Part shown: positions 1-7,862 of the stretch, one piece after another
Position numbering within the stretch: position 1 is the first letter of the stretch
Layout: each line of letters begins with the position of its first letter
NCBI GenBank assembly: GCA_003021335.1
Contig: PXQL01000060.1
Location: 1-11,097 of the forward strand
Direction of reading: 5' to 3'
Length of the DNA stretch: 11,097 bases
Origin: Halobacteriales archaeon QH_10_67_13
GTDB taxonomy: Archaea > Halobacteriota > Halobacteria > Halobacteriales > Haloarculaceae
Program-made: the position numbers and the translations under genes
The notes under the pieces: generated by a model
What the model was told of the DNA's origin: nothing
The model's database searches: none
Seen by the model: only the letters and a program-made list of their open reading frames with translations

Positions 1-476
1 GGGTCGAGGTCGTACCGCTCGCGGTAGGTCTCCCGGAGGGTCGGATCCTCGACGCCTTCGAGTTTCCCGGGGTCGAAGCCGTTGCTGATGACTGTCTTCG
101 GAACGTCCGTGTATCGATCGAGCACGTCGCGGTTGTGCGCGGACGGACAGACGATCCGATCGCCGAGCGAGTAGGCCCGCTCGAGGTAGGGCCGGGCGAC
201 CCGAGCCAGTCCGTCGAAAAAGCGAAAGCTTCCCCGGAGGTCGGCGGCCGTCTGGTGGCCGTGGATCACTACCGGAACGTCCGCGCGTCGGGCCCGGGCC
301 GCGTGATAGACCGACCGGGGCCCCATGTTGTTGAGGTGCAACAGATCGGCTTCGAGCGTCGGACGGGTCGTGTACGGGACGTCGTGGCGCTCGAGGATCG
401 TCCGCTGGTTTTTGACCGACTGTGCGTGCCCGCCCGTGATGTACTCCTCCCACTCGAAGTAGTGGCTGACCAGCAT
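1..476 (-). CDS. Glycosyltransferase family 4 (GT-B fold), N-terminal part, runs off the window
   Basis: About 158 residues read on the minus strand; the C-terminal domain lies beyond base 1. The N-terminus (MLVSHYFEWEEYITGGHAQ) is a first GT-B strand followed by the glycine-containing acceptor-side loop. Further in are HLNNMGPRS, VVIHGHQTAADLRGSF and VISNGFDPGKLE, the last being the hinge where the first Rossmann domain of GT4 enzymes ends. Such enzymes transfer a sugar from a nucleotide donor, usually for glycans or S-layer/pilin glycosylation; the substrate cannot be read from sequence. The start is uncertain. ATG at 476 fits the family best, but the frame stays open to an ATG at 548, which would add 24 residues (MCDAGSCPEC then a basic run), with a GTG at 491. 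A TATA-like ATAAGAA on the minus strand near 562-570 would start transcription close to 540, favouring the 476 or 491 start. It lies downstream of the GDT1-type gene on the same strand. Confidence 0.82.
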   Translation of the reverse strand, partial: MLVSHYFEWEEYITGGHAQSVKNQRTILERHDVPYTTRPTLEADLLHLNNMGPRSVYHAARARRADVPVVIHGHQTAADLRGSFRFFDGLARVARPYLERAYSLGDRIVCPSAHNRDVLDRYTDVPKTVISNGFDPGKLEGVEDPTLRETYRERYDLD

Positions 477-631
477 CGCCCGTGCGGACACGAGCCGGCG
501 CCGGCTCTTGAATCGTCGGCACTCGGGACAGCTTCCTGCGTCGCACATATTCAAGAGTTGATTCTTATCGCATACGAACGGACGCGGTCACAGAGACGCG
601 CCGCCAGCAGACCGAGCAAGCGAGCCGACGC

Positions 632-1324
632 TCAGACGATCAGCGAGGCGAGGGCATCGACGATCGTCTCCCAGACTGAGACGCCGGTGAGCAGCGCGAG
701 AAACGTATCGGCGCCGAAGAAAAAGAACAGTCCGGCGCTGAGGAGGTGTGCCAGCCGCAGGTTCACCCGGTGTGCGAACCGGTGGAAGACGTAGGCGTTC
801 GCGAAACTCACCGGGATGATCGCGAGCATCTCCCCGACCCAGATCCCGGGGTGAGCGCCGTACTCGACGGCCAGGCTGATCGTCACGAGCTGGGTCTTAT
901 CCCCGAACTCGCCGGTCGCCATCAGGACGAAAATCGAGACGAACGTTCCCAGGCCCGTCGAGCCGGCGACCCGACCGAGCGGCAGGTCGATCCCCTCGGC
1001 GTAGGTCGACAGTCCGCCGTCGGTCTCGGGTGTCTCCGGCGTGGGAGCCTCCGGCATCGAGTACAGCAACAACAGTCCAAAGAGCACGAAGAGCCCGCCC
1101 GAGACGACGGCGAGATACGCCGGCGGAAGGGCGTTTTGTAGCGCCTGTCCGAACCAGATCTCGAGGACCGTCCAGCCGGCAAAGGCCAGCCCGGCCGCGC
1201 CCACGACCACGAGCGGCCGGAACCGCGTCGACAGCGCGGCGATGATCAGCTGGACCTTCTCTCCGGGCAGTACCGCCAGCTGCGCGCCGAAGGCGGTCGC
1301 GACGACGGCGAGAAACGCCTCCAC
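632..1324 (-). CDS. TMEM165/GDT1 (UPF0016) family cation transporter
   Basis: A 230-residue membrane protein with two homologous halves of about three transmembrane helices each, joined by a Pro/Glu/Thr-rich acidic linker around residues 88-110. The second half carries the family signature GEFGDKTQL (E-x-G-D-K-T). The matching site in the first half is altered to PGEKVQL, so only one canonical cation-binding motif is visible. Characterised GDT1 relatives move Mn2+ or Ca2+ across membranes, often exchanging H+; a Mn2+/Ca2+ export role here is inference. The start is GTG at 1324: an in-frame TGA six nt upstream excludes anything longer. The gene has its own promoter with a perfect palindrome (separate entry) and is separated by 99 nt from the symporter gene upstream. 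The family assignment is firm; the ion is not. Confidence 0.9.
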   Translation of the reverse strand: MEAFLAVVATAFGAQLAVLPGEKVQLIIAALSTRFRPLVVVGAAGLAFAGWTVLEIWFGQALQNALPPAYLAVVSGGLFVLFGLLLLYSMPEAPTPETPETDGGLSTYAEGIDLPLGRVAGSTGLGTFVSIFVLMATGEFGDKTQLVTISLAVEYGAHPGIWVGEMLAIIPVSFANAYVFHRFAHRVNLRLAHLLSAGLFFFFGADTFLALLTGVSVWETIVDALASLIV

Positions 1325-1379
1325 GGACGATCACGCTCTCTCTCCGCGAGGACCAACCGAACTCGGGTGCACGCGCCGG

Positions 1380-1403
1380 ATTAGACGGGTCTAATGCTTA
1401 AAT
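1380..1403 (-). promoter_or_regulatory. Promoter of the GDT1-type gene with a perfect 7+2+7 palindrome
   Basis: On the minus strand the TATA-like ATTTAAGC (about 1396-1403) is followed directly by ATTAGAC-CC-GTCTAAT, a perfect inverted repeat at 1380-1395. With the usual 25-nt TATA-to-start spacing, transcription would begin near 1372, leaving a leader of about 48 nt before GTG 1324. The palindrome therefore occupies the space between TATA and the start site, where a bound repressor would block initiation. No T-run follows it, so it does not look like a terminator of the upstream symporter. A DtxR/MntR/SirR-type metal regulator is a reasonable guess, but the binding protein is unknown. Confidence 0.55.
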
Positions 1404-1423
1404 CCGACGGTACTAACCCGCCG

Positions 1424-2953
1424 TCAGTCGGCCCCGAGCCCGAAGTAGAGGTCGGTCTCCTCGTCGGGGGCTCGACCGGTCGCCGCAGAGACGGCCACGG
1501 TCACGAGCGCGCCGAGGGCCATCGCGTACAGCGAGACGCCCCACCCGAGGTAGGCGTCGGCGAACAGGGTCGTTCCCGCGACGGTCGTCTCCGGCAGGAA
1601 GTTGAACCCGACGTAGACGAGCTGGGGGACGAGCACGCCGGCGAACATCCCGGCCCGGGTCGTCCCACGCCAGTACAGCGCGATCGCCACCGGTAAGGCG
1701 AGCTGTGCGAACCCGCCGAAGGCGAGATCGCCGATATCGACCAGCAGCGACCCGACCGTCGCGGCCCCGATCCCGCCGGCCTCGGCCCAGACGCTGGCCG
1801 CGAGCGCGGCCAAGGCGAAGACGGCGACGCCGATCCGCCCGAGCAGGTCCTCGCGGCGCTCGTCGACGCTCCCCGCGAGGAAGGGTCGGTAGAGATCCCG
1901 CGTGAAATACGCCGACCCGGAGAGCAGCATCGAATCCGAGGAGGACATCATCGCGGCGACGGCACCGGCGACCACGAGCGCGGCGAACCACGCCGGCGTG
2001 TACTCCGCGAGCACGACCGGGAGGACGCTCTCGCCGCCGGCAACATCGGCTTCGATCCCCAGCCCGGCCGCCCACGTGCCCAGCAGGAACGCCGGCACGA
2101 ACAGCAGGAGAACGAGCACGGGCCAGAGCGCGAACGACCGCTTGAGCACGGCCTCGGAGCGGGCGGCAAAAAACCGCTGGTTGACCTGCGGGAACATCGC
2201 GACGCCGAAGGCCACAGAGATCGCAAACGTCAGGATGAACTGCGGCGTGTAGGCGCCCCCGCCGAGGGCGAGCATCTCCGGCGAGGAGTCGGCCAGCCCT
2301 TGGTTGATCGCCCCGATCCCGCCGTCGACGGCGACCAGCACCCACGCGAGCGCGGCCCAGACCGTCGCGAGCATGAACACGCCCTGGAGCGTGTCGGTCC
2401 AGGCGATTCCGCGGACCCCGGCCAGCGTCACGTACGCGATCATGAAGGCGGTGATCAGCGCCGCGCCGGCCCAGAACGGCACCGTCCCGTCGGTCAGCCC
2501 CTCGATGGCGCCGCCGGCCCCGATCTGCTGGAGCATCACGTAGGGGAACAGCCAGAACAGCGACACACCCGCGATCAGGCCCCGCAGGGCCCGCGAGCCG
2601 AACCGGTCGCCGAGCATCTCGCCGAGCGTGACGTAGCCGTTGCGCTGCCCGAGCAGCCACTGCTTGTAGCCGATCGCGTACCACAGCAGGGCGAAGATGA
2701 CCCCGTCCATCAGCCCCATCACGAGGATCCACTCCGGGCCCAGCGAGTAGGCGTTGTCCGGGCCGCCGAAGAACGTAAACGCCGACAACAGCGTCGCGAA
2801 GACGGTAAACAGCAAGACGACGGTTCCGAACGTTCGCCCGGCCAGGTAAAAATCCTCGGCGGTGCGTTCGGTCGCCCGGTAGGCGACCAGTCCGACGACT
2901 AGCGCAACCAGGAGGTAGCCGACGATGATCCCGAGCTGGAGGCCCGCGGTCAC
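1424..2953 (-). CDS. Sodium:solute symporter family (SSS/SLC5) permease
   Basis: A 509-residue protein with about 13 hydrophobic helices (LeuT fold). The N-terminal helix is followed by the family motif AEDFYLAGRT. The GIAWTDTLQGVFML segment (around residue 185) is the classic SSS helix-5 signature with D and Q. MMSSSDSMLLSGSAYFTRD (around residue 340) is the helix-8 region that supplies the Na2 serines. The length matches the family. It starts at GTG 2953, overlapping the stop of the DUF3311-type gene in a GTGA, so the two are almost certainly translationally coupled. DUF3311 proteins next to SSS permeases are known from monocarboxylate permease (MctP-like) loci, so uptake of a small organic acid or similar solute is plausible. 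The substrate cannot be set from sequence; pantothenate or amino acids remain possible. Confidence 0.93.
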   Translation of the reverse strand: MTAGLQLGIIVGYLLVALVVGLVAYRATERTAEDFYLAGRTFGTVVLLFTVFATLLSAFTFFGGPDNAYSLGPEWILVMGLMDGVIFALLWYAIGYKQWLLGQRNGYVTLGEMLGDRFGSRALRGLIAGVSLFWLFPYVMLQQIGAGGAIEGLTDGTVPFWAGAALITAFMIAYVTLAGVRGIAWTDTLQGVFMLATVWAALAWVLVAVDGGIGAINQGLADSSPEMLALGGGAYTPQFILTFAISVAFGVAMFPQVNQRFFAARSEAVLKRSFALWPVLVLLLFVPAFLLGTWAAGLGIEADVAGGESVLPVVLAEYTPAWFAALVVAGAVAAMMSSSDSMLLSGSAYFTRDLYRPFLAGSVDERREDLLGRIGVAVFALAALAASVWAEAGGIGAATVGSLLVDIGDLAFGGFAQLALPVAIALYWRGTTRAGMFAGVLVPQLVYVGFNFLPETTVAGTTLFADAYLGWGVSLYAMALGALVTVAVSAATGRAPDEETDLYFGLGAD

Positions 2954-3174
2954 CGCCGGTCACCCCCGTCGACGGTCACACCCAGGCCCCAGGCCCGGAT
3001 CGTGAACAGCCGGAAGGCGAGCGCTGCGAGTCCCATCCACCCGATGTGCCACCAGAGCCAGACCGGGAGCCCCGCGACGACGCGGTCGACGCCCCACAGA
3101 AACCACGGCACCGCGAGAGCGACGATCGCCGCGAACGCGAGCACCCAGCCGGCACGCTCCGTGTTCGATACCAT
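2950..3174 (-). CDS. Small DUF3311-type membrane protein, partner of the SSS symporter
   Basis: 74 residues with two predicted transmembrane helices: one about residues 9-27, and one about residues 37-58 that includes LPVWLWWHIGWMGL, the Trp/Leu-rich pattern of DUF3311. A short basic and Asp-containing tail follows. It starts at ATG 3174, 10 nt after a TTTATA run and about 30 nt after an AT-rich TATA box, so the message is close to leaderless. Its TGA overlaps the GTG of the symporter, so it is the first gene of a two-gene operon. Proteins of this family are thought to be accessory subunits of the neighbouring permease; the exact job is not established. Confidence 0.85.
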   Translation of the reverse strand: MVSNTERAGWVLAFAAIVALAVPWFLWGVDRVVAGLPVWLWWHIGWMGLAALAFRLFTIRAWGLGVTVDGGDRR

Positions 3175-3180
3175 TGATGG

Positions 3181-3211
3181 TATAAAGTCGGTAGATAGTC
3201 TTTTATTTTAC
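3181..3211 (-). promoter_or_regulatory. Promoter of the DUF3311-symporter operon
   Basis: On the minus strand TAAAATAAAA (about 3201-3210) lies 27-36 nt upstream of ATG 3174, the expected place for an archaeal TATA box of a nearly leaderless mRNA. A second AT-rich element, ACTTTATA (3181-3188), is too close to the start to act as TATA. The surrounding 60 nt are clearly AT-rich against the GC-rich genes on both sides, and also hold the divergent promoter for the plus-strand genes. Confidence 0.5.
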
Positions 3212-3222
3212 TCTTTTACATC

Positions 3223-3249
3223 GAGAGTAATCTCTGCAAAAATATTTTC
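3223..3249 (+). promoter_or_regulatory. Putative promoter for the plus-strand unit starting at 3301
   Basis: AAAAATATTTTC (about 3238-3249) is the only plus-strand TATA-like element before the small gene. It would place the transcription start near 3270-3275 and give a leader of roughly 30 nt, which agrees with the presence of a Shine-Dalgarno-like AGGAG at 3291-3295. A short inverted repeat GAGA-gtaa-TCTC (3223-3234) lies directly upstream. This is assigned by position and composition only. Confidence 0.35.
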
Positions 3250-3300
3250 TTCAAGGCCGCCGGTCCGAGAGTTCAAGTCCGGTCGGTGCGAGGAGCGACC

Positions 3301-3570
3301 GTGGACAGACAGCGACTCCGGGGGGCACTCGGGGAGTTCGCGGGCAGCGACGAGGCTATCGCGGTCGTCGCCCGGCAGGCGGCGGACCTGCTCGCCTCGG
3401 GACGCCTGAAGGCGGATCTGGGGATCGAGCCGACCGCCGAGACGATCCGGCGGAACCTGGCCGACGCGCCCGAGGACTCGGACGTAATCGAGCGGTGGAA
3501 CTGGTGGATGGGCTCGCTTGAGCTCTCTCACGGCGGGTACCTGCAGTTTCGGGTGCGGACGACTCCCTAA
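3301..3570 (+). CDS. Small uncharacterised haloarchaeal protein
   Basis: 89 residues from GTG 3301, chosen because AGGAG lies five nt upstream; an in-frame GTG at 3286 would add five residues but has no such site. The N-terminal two thirds is helical and mixed-charge (AIAVVARQAADLLASGRLK, then TAETIRRNLADAPEDSDVIE). The C-terminus holds a Trp-rich, well-defined motif (WNWWMGSLELSHGGYLQF). No transmembrane helix, signal or metal motif is visible. I recognise the style as haloarchaeal but not a function. It ends 51 nt before the beta-CASP ribonuclease on the same strand and shares its strong third-position GC, so it is probably co-transcribed with it. Confidence 0.75.
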   Translation: MDRQRLRGALGEFAGSDEAIAVVARQAADLLASGRLKADLGIEPTAETIRRNLADAPEDSDVIERWNWWMGSLELSHGGYLQFRVRTTP

Positions 3571-3621
3571 CCGCGACGGCGAGACCGCGACACACAAACG
3601 CTCGGGACCCCTGAACTGGAC

Positions 3622-4854
3622 ATGGAAATCGAGTTTCTCGGCGGCGCCCGCGAGGGGGGCCGGAGCGCGGTGTTGGTAAACGACGAGCTCCTGTTGGATT
3701 ACGGGCTCGACCCGGCGACGCCACCGCAGTACCCGATCGGACGCGTCGATCCGGAGGGGGTAGTCGTGAGCCACGGCCACCTGGATCACGCTGGAGCCGT
3801 GCCGGCCCTGGTGACCGGCGACGCCCGGCCGCCAATCCACTGGACGCCCTCGACGCGGGAGCTCGCGATGACCTTAGCCGAGGACACGCTGAAACTCCAC
3901 GGCGGGACGCCCCAGTGTCCGTTCACCGACACCCACGTCCGGCGGGTCACGCAGGTCTCGGAGACCCACGGGTACAGGGACTCGTTTAGCGTCGCGGGCC
4001 ACGAAGTGACGCTTTTCAACGCCGGACACATCCCCGGCAGCGCGCACGTGCTGGTCGACGACGGGGAGACGCGGCTGCTGTACACCGGGGACTTTCACAC
4101 CGACGATCAGCGGCTGGTCGCGGGCTCGCGGGCCCGGCCAGAGGCTGACGTCGTCCTGACCGAGAGCACGTACGCGACCGTCGAACACTCGGACCGGAGC
4201 CAACTCGAGGAGCGGTTCGCGGAGAGCGTGCGCACGACCGTCTGGGAGGGCGGGACGGTCGTGGTGCCGGTCTTTGCGATCGGGCGCACCCAGGAGCTGA
4301 TGATGGTTTGTGGGGCCCACGACATCGACTGTTACGTCGACGGGCTGGGCGTGCAGGTGACCCGCCAGCTCCGTCGGCACCCCGACTTTCTACGGGACGC
4401 CGACGCGCTCGCCCGGGCGAAATCCAACGCCCGGATCGTCTCCGGGGCCGACGGCCAGCGCCGGCGCATCGCCGATCAAAACACGGTTATTCTCACCACG
4501 GCGGGCATGCTGACCGGTGGCCCGGCTGTGACCTACATCGGAGAGATCTACCAGCGCCCGGTCAACAAGATCGCGCTTACCGGCTACCAGGTTGAGGGCA
4601 CGCCCGGCAGGGAGCTCGTCGAGACCGGCAGCGCCGAGCTCGACGGCCGGATGCTCCCGGTCAGCGCACAGGTCGAGCAGTATGACTTCTCGGCGCATGC
4701 CGACCGGTCGGGGCTGCGGTCGTTTCTGGCCGCCTACGAGGACGCCGAGGTGTTGGTCAACCACGGCGACGACTGCCCGGGCTTTGCAGAACGGCTGCGC
4801 GCTGACGGCTACGAGGCCCGAGCCCCGGAGCTCGGCGAGCGCGTGGCGGTATAA
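3622..4854 (+). CDS. Archaeal beta-CASP ribonuclease, aCPSF2 type (metallo-beta-lactamase fold)
   Basis: 410 residues opening with MEIEFLGGAREGGRSA, the start typical of archaeal CPSF-like proteins without KH domains. The metal site is complete: HGHLDH (residues 51-56, HxHxDH), GHIPGSAH and TGDFH in the first half, followed by LTESTYA (beta-CASP motif A acid). Later come the RNA-specificity segments ALTGYQVEGTPGREL, QYDFSAHAD (motif B His) and VLVNHGDD (motif C His). Family members are Zn-dependent endo- and/or 5'-3' exoribonucleases acting in RNA maturation and decay. The lack of an N-terminal KH domain separates it from aCPSF1, and the start from aRNase J. No Shine-Dalgarno precedes ATG 3622; it probably depends on the small gene upstream. 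It converges on guaB. Confidence 0.92.
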   Translation: MEIEFLGGAREGGRSAVLVNDELLLDYGLDPATPPQYPIGRVDPEGVVVSHGHLDHAGAVPALVTGDARPPIHWTPSTRELAMTLAEDTLKLHGGTPQCPFTDTHVRRVTQVSETHGYRDSFSVAGHEVTLFNAGHIPGSAHVLVDDGETRLLYTGDFHTDDQRLVAGSRARPEADVVLTESTYATVEHSDRSQLEERFAESVRTTVWEGGTVVVPVFAIGRTQELMMVCGAHDIDCYVDGLGVQVTRQLRRHPDFLRDADALARAKSNARIVSGADGQRRRIADQNTVILTTAGMLTGGPAVTYIGEIYQRPVNKIALTGYQVEGTPGRELVETGSAELDGRMLPVSAQVEQYDFSAHADRSGLRSFLAAYEDAEVLVNHGDDCPGFAERLRADGYEARAPELGERVAV

Positions 4855-4905
4855 TGCGTGGACTGTACTGGAGTTGTCGGCTTCCTCTCCAGCCTACCCG
4901 CTTGT

Positions 4906-4959
4906 GCTTCCGCCGGGGGCCGGAAGCCCTGCGATCCCTGTGGCCGGAGGCTCCGCCTC
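4906..4959. terminator. Two GC-rich hairpins in the convergent aCPSF2-guaB gap
   Basis: The 124-nt gap between the stops at 4854 and 4979 holds GCTTCCG (4906-4912) pairing perfectly with CGGAAGC (4921-4927) over an 8-nt loop, and GAGGC-TCC-GCCTC (4947-4959). No T-tract follows either on the two strands, so they are not textbook archaeal terminators. They could mark 3' ends, block read-through between convergent genes, or be a small dispersed repeat. Confidence 0.35.
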
Positions 4960-4978
4960 GAAACCGCTGAGCGGCCGG

Positions 4979-6314
<1,336 letters not shown>

Positions 6315-6397
6315 TCACCGGGTCTGTGTCCGAGCCGACCGATCTGAGACGATCCCGCCGCGAGTCATCGAGGTGTGTGCCCGTCTCTCACGCAAAC

Positions 6398-6424
6398 TCT
6401 TTACCGGCCAATCACAATTTGTGA
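6398..6424 (+). promoter_or_regulatory. TATA-like element followed by a perfect TCACAA-T-TTGTGA palindrome
   Basis: CTCTTTACC (about 6397-6405) lies about 25 nt before ATG 6427. A perfect 6+1+6 inverted repeat at 6412-6424 fills the space between it and that ATG. The layout resembles an operator inside a leaderless promoter. It lies in the 380-nt stretch between guaB and the DUF5794-like gene, which otherwise shows no convincing gene. The palindrome is seen directly; its role is inferred. Confidence 0.4.
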
Positions 6425-6426
6425 GT

Positions 6427-6636
6427 ATGGACTCCGCGCGTCCCACCTGCGGAGGTAGTGCCCGCGAGACGATCGCGACCGTCAGCGGCATGCTTACACA
6501 CGAACGTAATTTTGCGGTACTGGGACGCATTAAAGCGGAGTTTGACGGCATCCGATCGGCCTGGTGGCCGCCAGCCCCCAGACGGTATCGGTCGTCGTCT
6601 CACCGCCCATCGGCCACGGGGTATGGCCGCCCGTAG
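6427..6636 (+). CDS. Possible short protein of unknown function (weak)
   Basis: 69 codons from ATG 6427, directly behind the promoter/palindrome described above, ending at TAG 6634-6636, six nt before the next ATG. The first 50 residues have a plausible helix (RETIATVSGMLTHERNFAVL, then GRIKAEFDGI). The last 20 are Arg/Ser/Pro-rich and look like non-coding sequence read in frame. Third-position GC is lower than in neighbouring genes, and I recognise no family. It may instead be the leader of the DUF5794-like gene: a second AT-rich patch (GTAATTTTGCG, about 6507-6517) would start a transcript with a long leader. Confidence 0.22.
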   Translation: MDSARPTCGGSARETIATVSGMLTHERNFAVLGRIKAEFDGIRSAWWPPAPRRYRSSSHRPSATGYGRP

Positions 6637-6642
6637 CCGGGC

Positions 6643-7647
6643 ATGAGCAGCTCCAGACACCCGATCGCGCTCGCCATCGAGCGACGCGTCGGGAGTTCCG
6701 CCCGGCTGTTAGCGGTGGTAATGTGTCTCCCGTTGATCGACGGCGTGTTCGCGGCGGTCGTGCTCGCCGACTCGTTGGGGACGATCACGGGGATCCTCGA
6801 GGTCGGATTGCTGATCTTCGGCGGGAGCGCGACGATCGCGGTCATCCTCGCGGAGATGGACGAAACCCCCCGCGAGCAGGCCAAGATCGTCCTCGGAGTC
6901 GGAAGCCTCGTAATTGTGGGCGCGGCCGTCCAGGCGGCGCTCGCCCCAACCATCGGGAGCATGCTCGCGATGGGCGTCTTCGAGCGGTTCGCGGCGCTCG
7001 TGATCCTCTCAGTGGCTGCCGCGACCGCGAGCGCCCGCGTCGGCGAGCTCCTCCCGGGGTCGGCCGCGATCGTCGTCCTGGGGCTGATCGCAAGTCTCTC
7101 ACCCTCGACGGCCAGCCTGACCGTCCAGACCGATCCGGCGCTGATCGTCCGGGCGGCCGCGGCCGCCGGGGTCGGTGTGGCCTTCGCGCTCGCGGTCGCC
7201 CTGGCGAGCCCGTGGCTGCGGACCAACGTCGACATCGACCGGTTCCGCTTTGGCAGTGCAGTCGCGTTGGGTGTGCTCGCACTCTCCGTGTTCGGGTTGG
7301 TGCCCGGCGAGGCGCCGGTCGCGCTCGCGGTGATCGCGGTCACGGCGCTGCTCGCGTTCGATCCCGACGGCTCGGCCGTCGACTCCGAGACGACCGCGAA
7401 CGCCTCCTCCCCGATCTCTGACGGCGACCCGGACCGGAACGGCGCCGGAGCCGATATCCCGAACGGCGGGGTCAAGGCCGCCCAGGTCGAGCAGGGGGCC
7501 TCCGACCGGACGACGCCCCCCGAGAAGCGCTCGACGAACGGCGAGAGCGGTTCGAGGCCGCCGTCTCGCAGCGCGGCGTCTACGACCTCGCCGGCTTCTA
7601 CGGCTCCACGGACGGCGCCTACAAGCTGGTCGAGGGCGAGGACGTGA
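6643..7647 (+). CDS. DUF5794-like haloarchaeal multi-spanning membrane protein, C-terminus probably frameshifted
   Basis: 334 codons from ATG 6643. The first 245 residues hold seven or eight hydrophobic helices. Characteristic segments include SRHPIALAIERRVG at the start, GLLIFGGSATIAVILAEMD around residues 55-72, and WLRTNVDIDRFRFGSAVALG around residues 190-210. The pattern matches a haloarchaeal family of unknown function that I recall as DUF5794. After about residue 250 the protein turns hydrophilic. From about 7520 this frame becomes Ser/Thr/Pro-rich without haloarchaeal character, while the frame one base back becomes strongly coding. The change lies at a run of six C (7516-7521); one more base there would join the protein to the zinc ribbon downstream. 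The true end is therefore uncertain: either a fusion ending at 7796 or a truncated gene. Confidence 0.8.
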   Translation: MSSSRHPIALAIERRVGSSARLLAVVMCLPLIDGVFAAVVLADSLGTITGILEVGLLIFGGSATIAVILAEMDETPREQAKIVLGVGSLVIVGAAVQAALAPTIGSMLAMGVFERFAALVILSVAAATASARVGELLPGSAAIVVLGLIASLSPSTASLTVQTDPALIVRAAAAAGVGVAFALAVALASPWLRTNVDIDRFRFGSAVALGVLALSVFGLVPGEAPVALAVIAVTALLAFDPDGSAVDSETTANASSPISDGDPDRNGAGADIPNGGVKAAQVEQGASDRTTPPEKRSTNGESGSRPPSRSAASTTSPASTAPRTAPTSWSRART

Positions 7648-7796
7648 TCGACGCCGAGCCGATCGCCGACGCAGACCGGGCGTGTCCGGAGTGTGGCGAG
7701 AACGTCCTTGAGGTCGGGTACATGCCCTCCGCACTCGAGTTCGTCACCGGCTGGAAGTGCCAGGAGTGTGACTGGCGAGAGACCGATCGGGACTGA
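7644..7796 (+). CDS. Zinc-ribbon protein, DUF5795-like, N-terminus uncertain
   Basis: 50 residues from GTG 7644, which overlaps the TGA of the previous frame in a GTGA. Two CxxC pairs (ACPECGEN at residues 13-20, KCQECDW at 38-43) frame a VGYMPSALEFVTGW core, a small zinc ribbon that I associate with the haloarchaeal DUF5795 family. Coding signal in this frame begins upstream, about 7512-7643 (PREALDERRERFEAAVSQRG, then VYDLAGFYGSTDGAYKLVEG). No ATG, GTG or TTG lies there, only TGA at 7419. The real product is therefore likely longer and entered through the preceding frame. Its role is unknown; ribbons of this kind bind nucleic acid or protein partners. Confidence 0.6.
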   Translation: MIDAEPIADADRACPECGENVLEVGYMPSALEFVTGWKCQECDWRETDRD

Positions 7797-7825
7797 CTCG
7801 CGGCTCCGGGCAGTCGGCAGCAACC

Positions 7826-7840
7826 GAAATTCCTTTAGGT
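7826..7840 (+). promoter_or_regulatory. Promoter of tRNA-Trp
   Basis: CGAAATTCCTTTAGGT holds a purine/A-rich BRE-like part followed by a TATA-like TTTA at 7834-7837, 26-29 nt upstream of the first tRNA base. This is the usual spacing for haloarchaeal stable RNA genes. Confidence 0.55.
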
Positions 7841-7862
7841 GAAATCGCCAAGATTGGGGTGT

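Noticed and set aside
135..794. 219-codon plus-strand open frame opposite the glycosyltransferase
   Set aside because: The minus strand encodes a recognisable GT4 N-terminus there, and the plus frame runs on into the GDT1 gene with Arg/Ser-rich sequence.
3255..3290. TCCGAGAGTTCAAGTCCGGTCGG looked like a tRNA T-arm
   Set aside because: The five bases flanking TTCAAGT do not pair, and no acceptor stem or anticodon arm lies upstream.
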